DNA of 64,000 nt, taken from assembly GCF_014698115.1 (NCBI RefSeq), contig NZ_JACJSJ010000040.1, positions 1 to 64,000 of the forward strand. Reading direction: 5' to 3'. The notes beneath the pieces are model-generated. The model worked only from the letters and a program-made list of their open reading frames with translations. It ran no database searches and was not told the origin of the DNA. This document shows positions 18,018 to 26,665 of this stretch, in pieces; position 1 is the first letter of the stretch, and every line of letters starts with the position of its first letter. The position numbers and the translations under genes are program-made. The stretch is from Nostoc sp. FACHB-973. GTDB lineage: Bacteria; Cyanobacteriota; Cyanobacteriia; Cyanobacteriales; Nostocaceae.

Positions 18018-19778
18018 GTGCTGTATTTAGCAGAAGTACAAAAACAGAAAGGTGGTTTACTCAGTGGTGGTGGCAAAACCGAACTGAAACTACTAGCTTG
18101 TCAGCGAACTGACCAGAATTGGAGTACTGTGTCGGAAGAAGTGATTGCCGCTGAGGACGCAAGTAAATTAAATGATGGCGCCTTGGTACTGGTTGAACTG
18201 AATCCGAATCGTCAAGTACAACGGATTCAAGAAGCAGGGCGGCCGCTAGTCAATATTTTGCAGAATTTTTCCCGCCAATTGGAAAAATTTAAGCTCAAGG
18301 AAGATGAGATCGATCAGTGGAAACAGTCGCTGACGTTTCAGGCGCAAGAGTTGAATCGCCGTGAAATGGAAATGGAAGCACGCCTGGAACAGTTGCAACA
18401 GATGGAGGATGAGTCGCAACAACTAGAGGAACAAAAACAGGAAGTTGATACATCCCGTGGGGAAATTGAACGTTTACAAGCAGAAATTGAGCGCAACCGT
18501 CAGGAATTGGAAGGTGCTTGGGAGCATTTGCGCGGTGAGCAGCGTCGCCTAGAGGAGCGTCAAGCTGATTTCAAACAAGGGACGGTTTTGGATGAGGAGC
18601 AAAGTCGGGCGATGAGTGAGTTACTCGATCGCTTATCAAGTCGCGTTCCTCCCACAGAAACACTAACAGAACACGTTCATCTTGGCTTTGAATTGGTAGA
18701 AAATCAGCAAGCTATTCTGACTTCACACTGGGAACAACTCCAACAGCAAAAAACTGCGATCGCTCAACAACAGGAAGAAGTTGAGCGCTTGTCACAAATA
18801 TTGGGCGATCGCCAAAACGCATGGCAACAAGGACAAAATTCTCTAGCCCAGCAAACAGCCCAATTGCAGGTCAGTACAGCCGAGCTTAACAACAAGCAAG
18901 AGTATATTAAGTTACTTAAAGAACAGTTACGCAATCAAGAAGATTTATATCAACAAATTCACACCTTGGCTGCAACATCTGGTGATGTAGTTGTCGGTCA
19001 GCAAGTTGATGTGGAAGCTTTACAGAAAATGCCTCTAGAAGAACTACAAAAAATAGTCCAAGACTTACAGCATAAATTGGAAATAGACGCTAGCTTTGTT
19101 CACGATCAAGAACAAGAACTTAAATATAAGCAAGAAGCTATAGAAGAACTAGAAAATAAATTAAACCAAGCATCTGACCAGGATCACATTAATTTAGAAC
19201 TGGAACTAACAGATGAAAAAGACCTTTATCAGATGCTAAACTCCAGTTTGGTGGGACAACGCCGCAACATGTTACAGCATGAGAAGTTTCTCAAGCAACA
19301 CCAAAATGTATTACTGCGGCGGCAAGGACATACTGTTGCTGATGAAGAAGAGGGTAATCAAATTAATTTAGCACCAGTTCTGTTACAAATTGAAACCCAG
19401 CGACAACAATATTCACAGGAAATCCAAAAATTAGAACGTGAGATTGAGCAGATGCGTGCTGGTATCGATCTAGCTCAAGGTATGATTGATAATCAAACTC
19501 ACGATTTGGAAGAGAAGCAGCAAGAACTTAAAGCGATCGAAGAAAACTTGGTGTCTCTAAGAACAGCAACTGCTCAATGCTGTGGTCGAGTCAATCTCTA
19601 CGAAGAAGCACTACAACCAATTCAGGATTGTCTAGACGGCTTACGGCAAAAGCTCCAAGGAATCGGAGAATGTTTGGATCGATTCCAGGAAAGTGGCGAT
19701 TCTCAAGTCCAAGCGATCGCTCAGATGCGCCAAACTCTTCAAAGTTTGATATCTCAACCAGAATTGTTAGCCTCTTAA
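18018..19778 (+). CDS. hmpF: HmpF: coiled-coil pilus motility protein
   Basis: The 586-residue protein starts at GTG 18018 with AAGGA eight bases upstream. The first 80 residues form a small globular domain (MLYLAEVQKQ...ELKLLACQR); almost all the rest is predicted coiled coil, very rich in Gln, Glu and Leu. HmpF is known from filamentous cyanobacteria, where it localises with the type IV pilus apparatus and is needed for motility under control of the Hmp chemotaxis-like system. Sequence start, length and adjacency to hmpA-E all fit. It is transcribed alone, divergent from hmpA. Confidence 0.9.
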   Translation: MLYLAEVQKQKGGLLSGGGKTELKLLACQRTDQNWSTVSEEVIAAEDASKLNDGALVLVELNPNRQVQRIQEAGRPLVNILQNFSRQLEKFKLKEDEIDQWKQSLTFQAQELNRREMEMEARLEQLQQMEDESQQLEEQKQEVDTSRGEIERLQAEIERNRQELEGAWEHLRGEQRRLEERQADFKQGTVLDEEQSRAMSELLDRLSSRVPPTETLTEHVHLGFELVENQQAILTSHWEQLQQQKTAIAQQQEEVERLSQILGDRQNAWQQGQNSLAQQTAQLQVSTAELNNKQEYIKLLKEQLRNQEDLYQQIHTLAATSGDVVVGQQVDVEALQKMPLEELQKIVQDLQHKLEIDASFVHDQEQELKYKQEAIEELENKLNQASDQDHINLELELTDEKDLYQMLNSSLVGQRRNMLQHEKFLKQHQNVLLRRQGHTVADEEEGNQINLAPVLLQIETQRQQYSQEIQKLEREIEQMRAGIDLAQGMIDNQTHDLEEKQQELKAIEENLVSLRTATAQCCGRVNLYEEALQPIQDCLDGLRQKLQGIGECLDRFQESGDSQVQAIAQMRQTLQSLISQPELLAS

Positions 19779-20051
19779 AAACTTAGGAGTTAGGAGTGAT
19801 GAGTTATGAATTCAAGAAAATTTTGGCTCTTCCGTAGGTGTTATGCTAAAGTTTAAACTAAAATTAGTAATTCGCCTTTAAAATCAAGGGTTTCAGGCAG
19901 TTACAACCTAGATTTTTTCCCAAAAGCTAAAACGTCAAAATTAAAAGCTGTCTTTCTTACTCAGCAAGGGATGTGAGCTAATTTATAGACGTTTTTAGCA
20001 TAACAAGTAATGAAGAACCAAAATTTTTAACTCATAACTTTTAACTCCTAA

Positions 20052-21113
20052 CTATTTCAAATAGATCCAATCGCCTTGTACTTGAGCGATCGCACCACCA
20101 GGAAATGGATCGGTTTGCGATCGGTTGGGCGCTGTAATTAAAGCCGTTAATTTTTCAATGTGTTCAAAACCAGGTGCCTCAGTCAGTATTTGCTGCAACA
20201 CCTGACGCATCACGCGACGTTGCAACGCCAGTGGTGCTTTCTGCAATACCCGACGATTCAAGCGTAAAGGGAGTGGGGAGTGGGGAGTGGGGAGTAGGGG
20301 AGATGAGGATAAAGCAGGGGAACTCTTAGCAGGGAGCAGAGGATAAAGAAGTAATTTTTCATTCTCACCCATGCCCAATGCCTCTTCCCGTAACTGCTGG
20401 GCGGCTTTTTCCAAATATTCTACTTCGGCTTGGAGAAGTTCTGCCGTTTGGGCTAAGGCGGATTCTACTTGGGGGTTGAAATTTTCTTGTAAATATGGTA
20501 TTAGCTCTTGGCGAATGCGATTGCGGGCGTATTTTAAATCTTGATTGGTGGAATCTTCCCAAATTGGTAGTTGAAAATCTTGGCAAAATTGCTGTGTTTG
20601 TGGCCGAGTAATTTCTAAAAGTGGACGCACTAGCATAATGCCTGTAGTTAGGGGGCGTTGCCAAGTCAGAGCTTGCAAACCATCGGCACCAGTACCGCGA
20701 ATTAAATTGTAGAGGAGAGTTTCGGCGCGATCGCTAGCGGTGTGTCCGGTAACTATATATTGATAATTATTTGTTTGGGCGATCGCACTTAAAGCTTGAT
20801 AGCGCCAATCCCGTGCAGCAGCTTCACTATTTATCGGTTCGTTGGCTGTTTCTAAATAAAACGATACACCCCAAGTTTTAGCTAAATTTTCGACGTGATG
20901 AGCATTGGCTTGGGAGTCAGAACGCCAGCGATGATCGCAGTGGGCAATACTTAAATCCCATCCCCATTTGGATTGTAAATCTAAAAGTAATTTTATTAAG
21001 CATAAAGAATCTTGTCCGCCGGAGACAGCGACTAATAGCCGTTGGTTGCGCTCAAATAAATGGCGCGATCGCATTGTGCGATGGATTTTTGCGTGTAGAG
21101 GAGTCCATACCAT
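20052..21113 (-). CDS. tilS: TilS tRNA(Ile)-lysidine synthetase with repeat-derived insert
   Basis: TilS attaches lysine to C34 of the tRNA-Ile CAU anticodon, an essential step. The PP-loop motif SGGQDS is at residues 31-36, followed by HCDHRWR and VTGHTASDRAET, all diagnostic. The protein has 353 residues. Residues about 259-282 (SSPALSSS, LLPTPHSPLPL) are encoded by GGGGAGT heptamers and an AGATGAGG unit inserted in frame (20268-20340), the same repeat seen between genes. This lies in the linker after the N-terminal catalytic domain, where an insert would be tolerated. The gene is monocistronic. Confidence 0.92.
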   Translation of the reverse strand: MVWTPLHAKIHRTMRSRHLFERNQRLLVAVSGGQDSLCLIKLLLDLQSKWGWDLSIAHCDHRWRSDSQANAHHVENLAKTWGVSFYLETANEPINSEAAARDWRYQALSAIAQTNNYQYIVTGHTASDRAETLLYNLIRGTGADGLQALTWQRPLTTGIMLVRPLLEITRPQTQQFCQDFQLPIWEDSTNQDLKYARNRIRQELIPYLQENFNPQVESALAQTAELLQAEVEYLEKAAQQLREEALGMGENEKLLLYPLLPAKSSPALSSSPLLPTPHSPLPLRLNRRVLQKAPLALQRRVMRQVLQQILTEAPGFEHIEKLTALITAPNRSQTDPFPGGAIAQVQGDWIYLK

Positions 21114-21318
21114 TTTTAGAACTTCTCATACTAATTCGTAATTCGTAATTCGTAATTCGTAATTGGTCAGATTCAATTTGGGTTTCCAGGTTTGCGTCTG
21201 TTGCCCTATTTTAGACAATTGGTACAACACAAAGTAAATAATTTAGAAATCCTTTCTTCTCTGTGTCTCTGCGCCTCTGCGTGAGATAAAAATACTATAT
21301 AAATTCGCAGATAACCTT

Positions 21319-21645
21319 ATGCCACAAATTCAAGTGGGAATTGAAGGGGAAGGCGCACCAGCCGCAGCCGAGGCTTTGCTAGAAATCCCTGGAATATCGG
21401 GAACCTATGAAGTTCCACCTCAAAAAGAGGCAACTCTAGCCGCTATTGCTACTATTGTTGGCATTGTGGGTGGTGTTGCGGCTTTAGCTGAACAAATCCG
21501 CAAATGGTATCAAGAATGGCATAAATCCCATCCAGGGAAGCGATTTGATGTGGAAATTTTTGACCCTGTTACTGGAAACAGGATTTTACTCGAAGAAGCT
21601 ACTATAGAGGAAATCACGGAAATCCTCAAATCTCTCAGCAAATAA
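21319..21645 (+). CDS. EACC1-like small component of a CHAT-STAND system
   Basis: The 108-residue protein has an N-terminal strand-helix part (IQVGIEGEGAPAAAEALLEI), a strongly hydrophobic helix at about residues 40-60 (LAAIATIVGIVGGVAALAEQ), a basic/aromatic segment KWYQEWHKSHPG, and a C-terminal strand-strand-helix unit (FDVEIFDPVTGNRILLEEAT). This layout resembles effector-associated constant component 1 (EACC1), described next to protease effectors in NTP-dependent conflict systems. The call rests on pattern resemblance and on its neighbour: its TAA is separated by one base from the GTG of the CHAT-STAND-TPR gene, so the two are translationally coupled. Confidence 0.6.
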   Translation: MPQIQVGIEGEGAPAAAEALLEIPGISGTYEVPPQKEATLAAIATIVGIVGGVAALAEQIRKWYQEWHKSHPGKRFDVEIFDPVTGNRILLEEATIEEITEILKSLSK

Positions 21646-21646
21646 A

Positions 21647-24600
21647 GTGCAAACTATCCGCATTCAACTTCGGGAATGTACGCAGGAAACAGTTGAACTC
21701 AGGTATTGGCTACCTCAAATAAAGCACTATGAATCACGTCGCCTGAAATTAGCAGAAATCGCTGATTTCCTCAAGCAAGGAGAACGAGATTACTATAAAC
21801 TGCTGCCCAATTTACCAGGAATCGGGCAGCAGTTATTTTTTTGGTTGGATGGCGATGGACGCTGGTTGAGTCGCGGAATTGATAACTGTCGCGGTGAGGG
21901 GTTGGTAATTGCCATTGATACTGATCAAAAATTGGCACATCTACCTTGGGAAGTGCTGCATGATGGTGAGGATTTTTTGGTGAAGCGGGTTAATCCAGTG
22001 GTGTTACCTCTGCGCTGGATTGAGAAAGAAACTGAAGGGTTTTCTGTGGAAGCACGACAATTGCGAGTATTGTTTATGGCAACCGACCCGGAAGATGTGC
22101 AACCAAAGTTAGAGTTTGAACAGGAAGAAGCGAGAATTTTGGCTGATACGCGAGATTTTGCTGTAGATTTGCGGGTGGAAGAAAGCGGCTGCGTGAACGA
22201 ATTGGGTAAGGTGTGGAGTCGCTATTTTAATGACTTTGATGTGTTTCACCTCACAGGACACGCGTCAATTACTCCTGCTGAAGTGGAAAAGAACCCCACC
22301 CCCAACCCCTCCCCGCAAGCAAGGAGGGGAGATTTAGAGCCGAATACGCCTTACTTTATTACTGAGACGGAAATTGGGGAACGGCACGAAACCACAGCCG
22401 CAGAACTAGCCGAAGTCTTCCGGTTTCGCTTTCCCAAGTTGGTGTTTTTATCTGGGTGTCGGACTGGACAAGCACCAGATAAAGGGGCTGTCCCTTCAAT
22501 GGCTGAGGCGCTAATTGCCCAAGGGGCTAGGGCGGTTTTAAGTTGGGGGCGACCTGTGGAAGATCGGACAGCTACAGCCGCCGCCGCGCACCTCTACGGC
22601 AAATTGGCAGCCGGATATCAATTAGCTGAAGCACTCGCTAGCACTTACCAGCAGTTGTTTAAACAGAATGTGCGTGACTGGCATTTGTTGCGGTTATATG
22701 TCCAGGGAGAATGTCCCGGTGCGTTGGTGGATGTGGTGGGAGATGTGCCACCCTCAGCGCCGGAACCTGCATACCAACAGTTTTTAGATCCCGATACCCA
22801 ACTGGTGCGGGTGGCGAAACCCTCTGAGTTTGTTGGGAGACGGCGGACTTTGCAACGTTGTCTCAAAGCGATTCGCACTTCATTAGGGGTACTAATTCAC
22901 GGACTGGGGGGTGTGGGTAAGAGTACTGTGACGGCGCGACTTCTGGAAAGGATGGTTGGCTATCACAGGCTGGTGAACTTTCGGCAACTGGATGAAGACA
23001 AACTGCTCAAAACCCTTGCTGAACAATGTACCTCGGAACGGGGGCATGAAATTCTCAATGGCAAGTTACCTTTGATGCAGCGCCTCACCAAGTTTTTCAC
23101 TGAAGGACTCAATACCAAAGAACAGCGCTTTGCCTTTGTGCTGGATGACTTTGAGGCAAATTTGGAATTACGAAATGGGGTTTATGTCTTGCAAGCTCAA
23201 GTTGTGGATGTTCTGCTGGCGTTGCTGAAGGCGATGCAAAATTCCCAACTTCCCCACAAGGTAATTATTACCTGTCGCTACAATTTCACTTTGTCGGAAC
23301 TGAATCATCGTCTGTACCGCGAACCTCTGGGGGCTTTGGGTGGGGCAGATTTAATTAAAAAGTATAATCGTCTGGATTCGTTTAATGGCAGTTGGCAATT
23401 TCAGCCAGATTTGCCGGAACGTGCCAAACAAGCAGCAGATGGAAATCCTCGGCTGTTGGAATGGTTAGATAAGATTTTGCAAAATTCCCCGAAGTCGCCG
23501 GAAGCAGAGAGGGGAGTTGAGATGATTCTGCAAAAGATGGCAGATAAGGAAAAGGAATTTCGTGAGGATATTTTGGCACAGGTATTGCTGAAGCAGCAAA
23601 CTCCAGCTTTGCGTCAAATGCTGGGGAAGTTGTTGGTGTATGAGTTACCTGTTCCTCAAGCTGCTATTTCTCCGATTTGTGAGGATATCTCAAGTTGGGA
23701 AAGTCATATTCAACGCGCTGAAATTTTGGGTTTGTTGGAAGTTACCCTCACCAACAACACAGAGAGGTTGTATCGTGTTCCCCGGATTTTGTCACCGTTG
23801 CTAGAGTTTCCAGAAAACCCCAAGGGTGAAGAGTTGTATAAACAAGCTGCACAAATTTTGTATCGTCTGTGGTGGGAAGAGACGCAAACTGCAACGGAAG
23901 CACAAGGTTTAGAAATTCATCGCTTGGCGTTGTTGGGGAAGGACGAAGAAATTGCGGCGAAAATAGCTACCTTATTGGCGGAATACTTGCGGAATCAAAG
24001 TCGATTTCGGGAAGCAATACATCTGTGCAAATTAACCTTAGAAATTACTAAAAACCATAGTGTTCTCAAAAAGATTGCTTATTGTAAACACCAAATGGGT
24101 GAGGTTGATCAAGCATTAAACTATTACGAACAAGCTTTAAATCTTTGTCCCGCAGAAGACGAACAAGAGTTAGCATCAATTTATTATCATTTTGGGATGC
24201 TGAAAGATGACAAAGGGGAAATGGATCAAGCGATCGCACTTTTCAATCAGTCTTTGGAAATAGATGAACGCATTGGTAATGTCCAAGGCAAAGCGGCGAC
24301 GTTGAACCAATTAGGAATTATCTACGCCAATAAAGGGGAAGTGGATGAAGCGATCGCACTCTACAACCAGTCTTTGGAAATAGATGAACGCATTGGTAAT
24401 GTCCAAGGCAAAGCGGCGACGTTGCACAATCTAGCAAGTATCTACGCCAATAAAGGGGATGTGGATCAAGCGATTGCACTTTTCAGTCAAGTCCTTGAAA
24501 TTGATGAACGCACTGGTAATGTCCAAGGCAAAGCGGCGACGTTGCACCAACTGGCAGGTATCTACGCCAACAAAGGGGAAATGGATGAAGCGATTGCACT

Positions 24601-24949
24601 CTACAATCAGTCTTTGGAAATAAATGAACGCATTGGAGATGTCCAAGGTAAAGCGACGACGTTGCACCAACTGGCAGGTATCTACGCCAACAAAGGGGAA
24701 ATTGATGAAGCGATCGCACTTTTCAACCAGTGCTTAGAAGTTTTTGAACGTATTGGTGATGCTTCTTGGAAAGCACTAACGTTGCATAACATAGCAACTA
24801 TCTACGCCAACAAAGGGGAAGTGGATAAAGCGATCGCACTTTTCAATCAGTCTTTGGAAATAACTGAACGCATTGGAGATGTCCAAATCAAAGCGGCGAC
24901 GTTGCACGAACTGGAAATTCTCTACGCCAACAAAGGGGAAGTGGATTAA
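21647..24949 (+). CDS. CHAT protease - STAND NTPase - TPR protein, ended by a premature TAA
   Basis: The 1100-residue product starts at GTG 21647. The CHAT (caspase-like) domain has His205 (HLTGHAS) and Cys271 (FLSGCRTG). EFVGRR (residues 394-399) introduces a STAND NTPase with P-loop GLGGVGKST (Lys425), a Walker B-like FVLDDFE and a sensor-like ITCRYN. From about residue 780 it becomes TPR repeats of 40 residues. The reading stops at TAA 24947-24949, exactly where every other repeat has GAA (VDEAIAL), while the same frame continues with more TPRs to 25654. Residues 216-228 (NPTPNPSPQARRG) come from a palindromic repeat inserted in frame between the catalytic His and Cys. Such proteins act as ligand-sensing, NTP-switched proteases in defence or programmed cell death; the specific role here is inferred. 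Confidence 0.85.
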   Translation: MQTIRIQLRECTQETVELRYWLPQIKHYESRRLKLAEIADFLKQGERDYYKLLPNLPGIGQQLFFWLDGDGRWLSRGIDNCRGEGLVIAIDTDQKLAHLPWEVLHDGEDFLVKRVNPVVLPLRWIEKETEGFSVEARQLRVLFMATDPEDVQPKLEFEQEEARILADTRDFAVDLRVEESGCVNELGKVWSRYFNDFDVFHLTGHASITPAEVEKNPTPNPSPQARRGDLEPNTPYFITETEIGERHETTAAELAEVFRFRFPKLVFLSGCRTGQAPDKGAVPSMAEALIAQGARAVLSWGRPVEDRTATAAAAHLYGKLAAGYQLAEALASTYQQLFKQNVRDWHLLRLYVQGECPGALVDVVGDVPPSAPEPAYQQFLDPDTQLVRVAKPSEFVGRRRTLQRCLKAIRTSLGVLIHGLGGVGKSTVTARLLERMVGYHRLVNFRQLDEDKLLKTLAEQCTSERGHEILNGKLPLMQRLTKFFTEGLNTKEQRFAFVLDDFEANLELRNGVYVLQAQVVDVLLALLKAMQNSQLPHKVIITCRYNFTLSELNHRLYREPLGALGGADLIKKYNRLDSFNGSWQFQPDLPERAKQAADGNPRLLEWLDKILQNSPKSPEAERGVEMILQKMADKEKEFREDILAQVLLKQQTPALRQMLGKLLVYELPVPQAAISPICEDISSWESHIQRAEILGLLEVTLTNNTERLYRVPRILSPLLEFPENPKGEELYKQAAQILYRLWWEETQTATEAQGLEIHRLALLGKDEEIAAKIATLLAEYLRNQSRFREAIHLCKLTLEITKNHSVLKKIAYCKHQMGEVDQALNYYEQALNLCPAEDEQELASIYYHFGMLKDDKGEMDQAIALFNQSLEIDERIGNVQGKAATLNQLGIIYANKGEVDEAIALYNQSLEIDERIGNVQGKAATLHNLASIYANKGDVDQAIALFSQVLEIDERTGNVQGKAATLHQLAGIYANKGEMDEAIALYNQSLEINERIGDVQGKATTLHQLAGIYANKGEIDEAIALFNQCLEVFERIGDASWKALTLHNIATIYANKGEVDKAIALFNQSLEITERIGDVQIKAATLHELEILYANKGEVD
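22292..22332. repeat. Palindromic repeat inserted in the CHAT coding sequence
   Basis: CCCCTCC and GGAGGGG arms around CCGCAAGCAA, read in frame as NPTPNPSPQARRG. It sits between the catalytic His and Cys segments of the CHAT domain. Confidence 0.7.
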
Positions 24950-25500
24950 GCGATCGCACTCTACAATCAGTCTTTGGAAATAACTGAACGCATTGGTAAT
25001 GTTCAAGGCAAAGCGGCGACGTTGCACCAATTGGCAATTATCTATGCCAATAAAGGGGAAGTGGAAGAAGCGATCGCACTCTTGAACCAATCTTTAGAGC
25101 TAAAAGAACGCATTGGCGATATTAAAGGAAAAGCAGCGACTTTGCATGAATTAGGACGTATCTATGGTAATCAGGGAGATGTGGATGAAGCGATCGCACT
25201 CTTGAACCAATCTTTGGAACTAAAAGAACGCATTGGTGATCTCCGAGGAAAAGCAGCGACGTTGTACCAACTAGCAATTTTCTACGTGAAGAAAGGAAAT
25301 ATCGAAAAAGCGATTGCACTTTTCAATCAGTCTTTAGAAATTATGAAATGCATTGGTGATGTTCAAGGCGAAGCGGCGGTATTGCACCAACTAGCGATTC
25401 TCTATGCCAACTTGGGAAAAGTCAAAGACGCGATCGCGCTTTTCAATCAGTCTTCGGAAATAAATGAACGTATTGGTAATGTCCAAGGCAAAGCAATGAA
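24211..25500. repeat. Homogenised 120-bp TPR array, 11 units
   Basis: AAGCGATCGCACT or AAGCGATTGCACT recurs at an exact 120-base period (ending at 24240, 24360 and so on to 25440). Eight of the eleven units carry the HIP1 octamer GCGATCGC. Each unit encodes one 40-residue TPR of the form AIAL-NQSLEI-ERIG. Confidence 0.92.
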
Positions 25501-25654
25501 TCTGTGGTGGTTAGGAGGTTTGGCAGAACAGCAGGGTGAATACACTAGGGCGATATCCTATTTGCAACCAGCTTTAGAGATTTTGCAGCGATTGAAGTCA
25601 CCGGATGCTGAAGGTGTGCGTGCAAGTCTTGATAGGATAATTCGTAATTCGTAA
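24950..25654 (+). pseudogene. TPR continuation of the CHAT-STAND-TPR gene after a nonsense codon
   Basis: These 235 codons follow the TAA in the same frame and hold five to six more TPR units and a C-terminal cap (LWWLGGLAEQQGEYTRAISY). The ancestral protein would have been about 1335 residues. The first possible restart is a TTG at 24974 inside a repeat with no ribosome binding site, so separate expression is unlikely unless the TAA is read through. Confidence 0.75.
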
Positions 25655-25760
25655 TTCGTAATTCGTAATTACAGCACCAAAAGATTTTTTATCTCACGCA
25701 AAGGCGCAAAGACGCAAAGAAGAACGCGAGAGTGTTTTCTAAATAAATCAAAATTGCTGT
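25655..25760. repeat. ATTCGTA heptamers and inverted copy of a repeat found before the EACC1 gene
   Basis: ATTCGTA heptamers (25636-25668) are followed by TTTTATCTCACGCAAAGGCG (25692-25711). The inverted counterpart CGCCTCTGCGTGAGATAAAA lies at 21271-21290, ahead of the EACC1 gene, so the cassette is bracketed by inverted copies of a dispersed repeat. Confidence 0.6.
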
Positions 25761-26200
25761 AATGAGTCTTTAATACTCGTGGACGAGTCTTTTATACTCG
25801 CGCGAGAGTCTTTGATACTCGCGGACGAGTCTTTGATACTCGTGGACGAGTCTTTGATACTCGTGGACGAGTCTTTGATACTCGTGGACGAGTCTTTGAT
25901 ACTCGTGGACGAGTCTTTGATACTCGTGAATGAGTCTTTGATACTCGTGGACGAGTCTTTGATACTCGTGAATGAGTCTTTAAACTCCGTTAATAAACCT
26001 CGGAGCTTCATTCGTGAACCTCAGAGCTTCGTTAATAAACCTCGGAGCTTCATTCGTGAACCTCAGAGCTTCGTTAATAAACCTCGGAGCTTTATTCGTG
26101 AACCTCAGAGCTGCGTTAATGAACCTTTGAGCTTCATTCGTGAACCTCAGAGCTTCGTTAATGAACCTTTGAGCTTCATTCGTGAACCTCAGAGCTTCGT
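25761..26200. repeat. Two adjoining minisatellites of 21-bp period
   Basis: The first block (25761-25985) has 11 units of the type GACGAGTCTTTGATACTCGTG, each a small hairpin with arms ACGAGT/ACTCGT. The second block (about 25986-26200) alternates CCTCAGAGCTTCGTTAATAA and CCTCGGAGCTTCATTCGTGA types, giving a 42-base period and about five copies. Both strands are open for more than 80 codons because 21 is a multiple of three; I do not call either as a gene. Confidence 0.85.
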
Positions 26201-26232
26201 TGTGGACTTTATTAATGTAGCAGAATGTTTTT

Positions 26233-26403
26233 AGAGAATGTTTTAAAAGTATTCGGCTGTAATTTTAGGCACTTCTAGATCCCCCCTAACCCCCCTTAAA
26301 AAGGGGGGAACAGGAATCAATCAAAGTCCCCCTTTTTAAGGGGGATTTAGGGGGATCTAAAACGTTTTGCTACCGACCAGAGGACTTTTAAAACATCCTC
26401 TTA
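26233..26403. mobile_element. 170-bp MITE-like element with a known empty site
   Basis: The ends GAGAATGTTTTAAAAGT (26234-26250) and ACTTTTAAAACATCCTCT (26384-26401) are imperfect inverted repeats inside a TA duplication (26232-26233 and 26402-26403). The core is an inverted pair GATCCCCCC...GGGGGATC. The flanking sequence reappears without the element at 27992-28050, which is an empty-site copy. Confidence 0.8.
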
Positions 26404-26665
26404 GATTAAATCAGGATCTACACTAAGCGATGTCTAACGACAAGCCGCTACCGCTTCGCTAATGCGTCTACGCAATTGTTATGCTTTATTTCATTAATAG
26501 ATTTTGATAACAATTCAAGTGAGAGAATCAGGATCTATGCTGAGCGATGTCTACGACGGGCTACGCCTACGCACTCTACAATCAGTCTTTGGAAATAAAT
26601 GAACGCATTGGTGATGTCCAAACCAAAGCAATACGCATAACAAATTGAATAAACAATGCGGTATC
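26404..26665. pseudogene. Gene debris: Uma2 3' ends and a displaced TPR unit
   Basis: GATTAAATCAGGATCTACAC (26404-26423) matches the 3' end of the neighbouring Uma2 gene on the minus strand, and a second scrap AATCAGGATCTATGC lies at 26526-26540. Then the dispersed 31-bp repeat (26544-26574) runs directly into 60 bases (26571-26630) nearly identical to the TPR units of the CHAT gene about 1 kb upstream. None of this forms an intact gene. Confidence 0.7.

Noticed and set aside
6105-19778. Chemotaxis-like cluster as a novel system
   Set aside because: Domain order and the divergent coiled-coil gene match the known hmp motility locus of Nostoc; only the internal repeats and spacer duplications are unusual.
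24974-25654. Separate TPR gene starting inside the array
   Set aside because: The only start is a TTG within a repeat unit, with no ribosome binding site; the frame is simply the tail of the CHAT-STAND-TPR gene after a nonsense codon.
25748-26234. Long open frames on both strands through the 21-bp arrays as possible heptad-repeat proteins
   Set aside because: The openness follows from the 21-bp period and lack of stops in the unit; no ribosome binding site, no non-repeat domain, and both strands are equally open.
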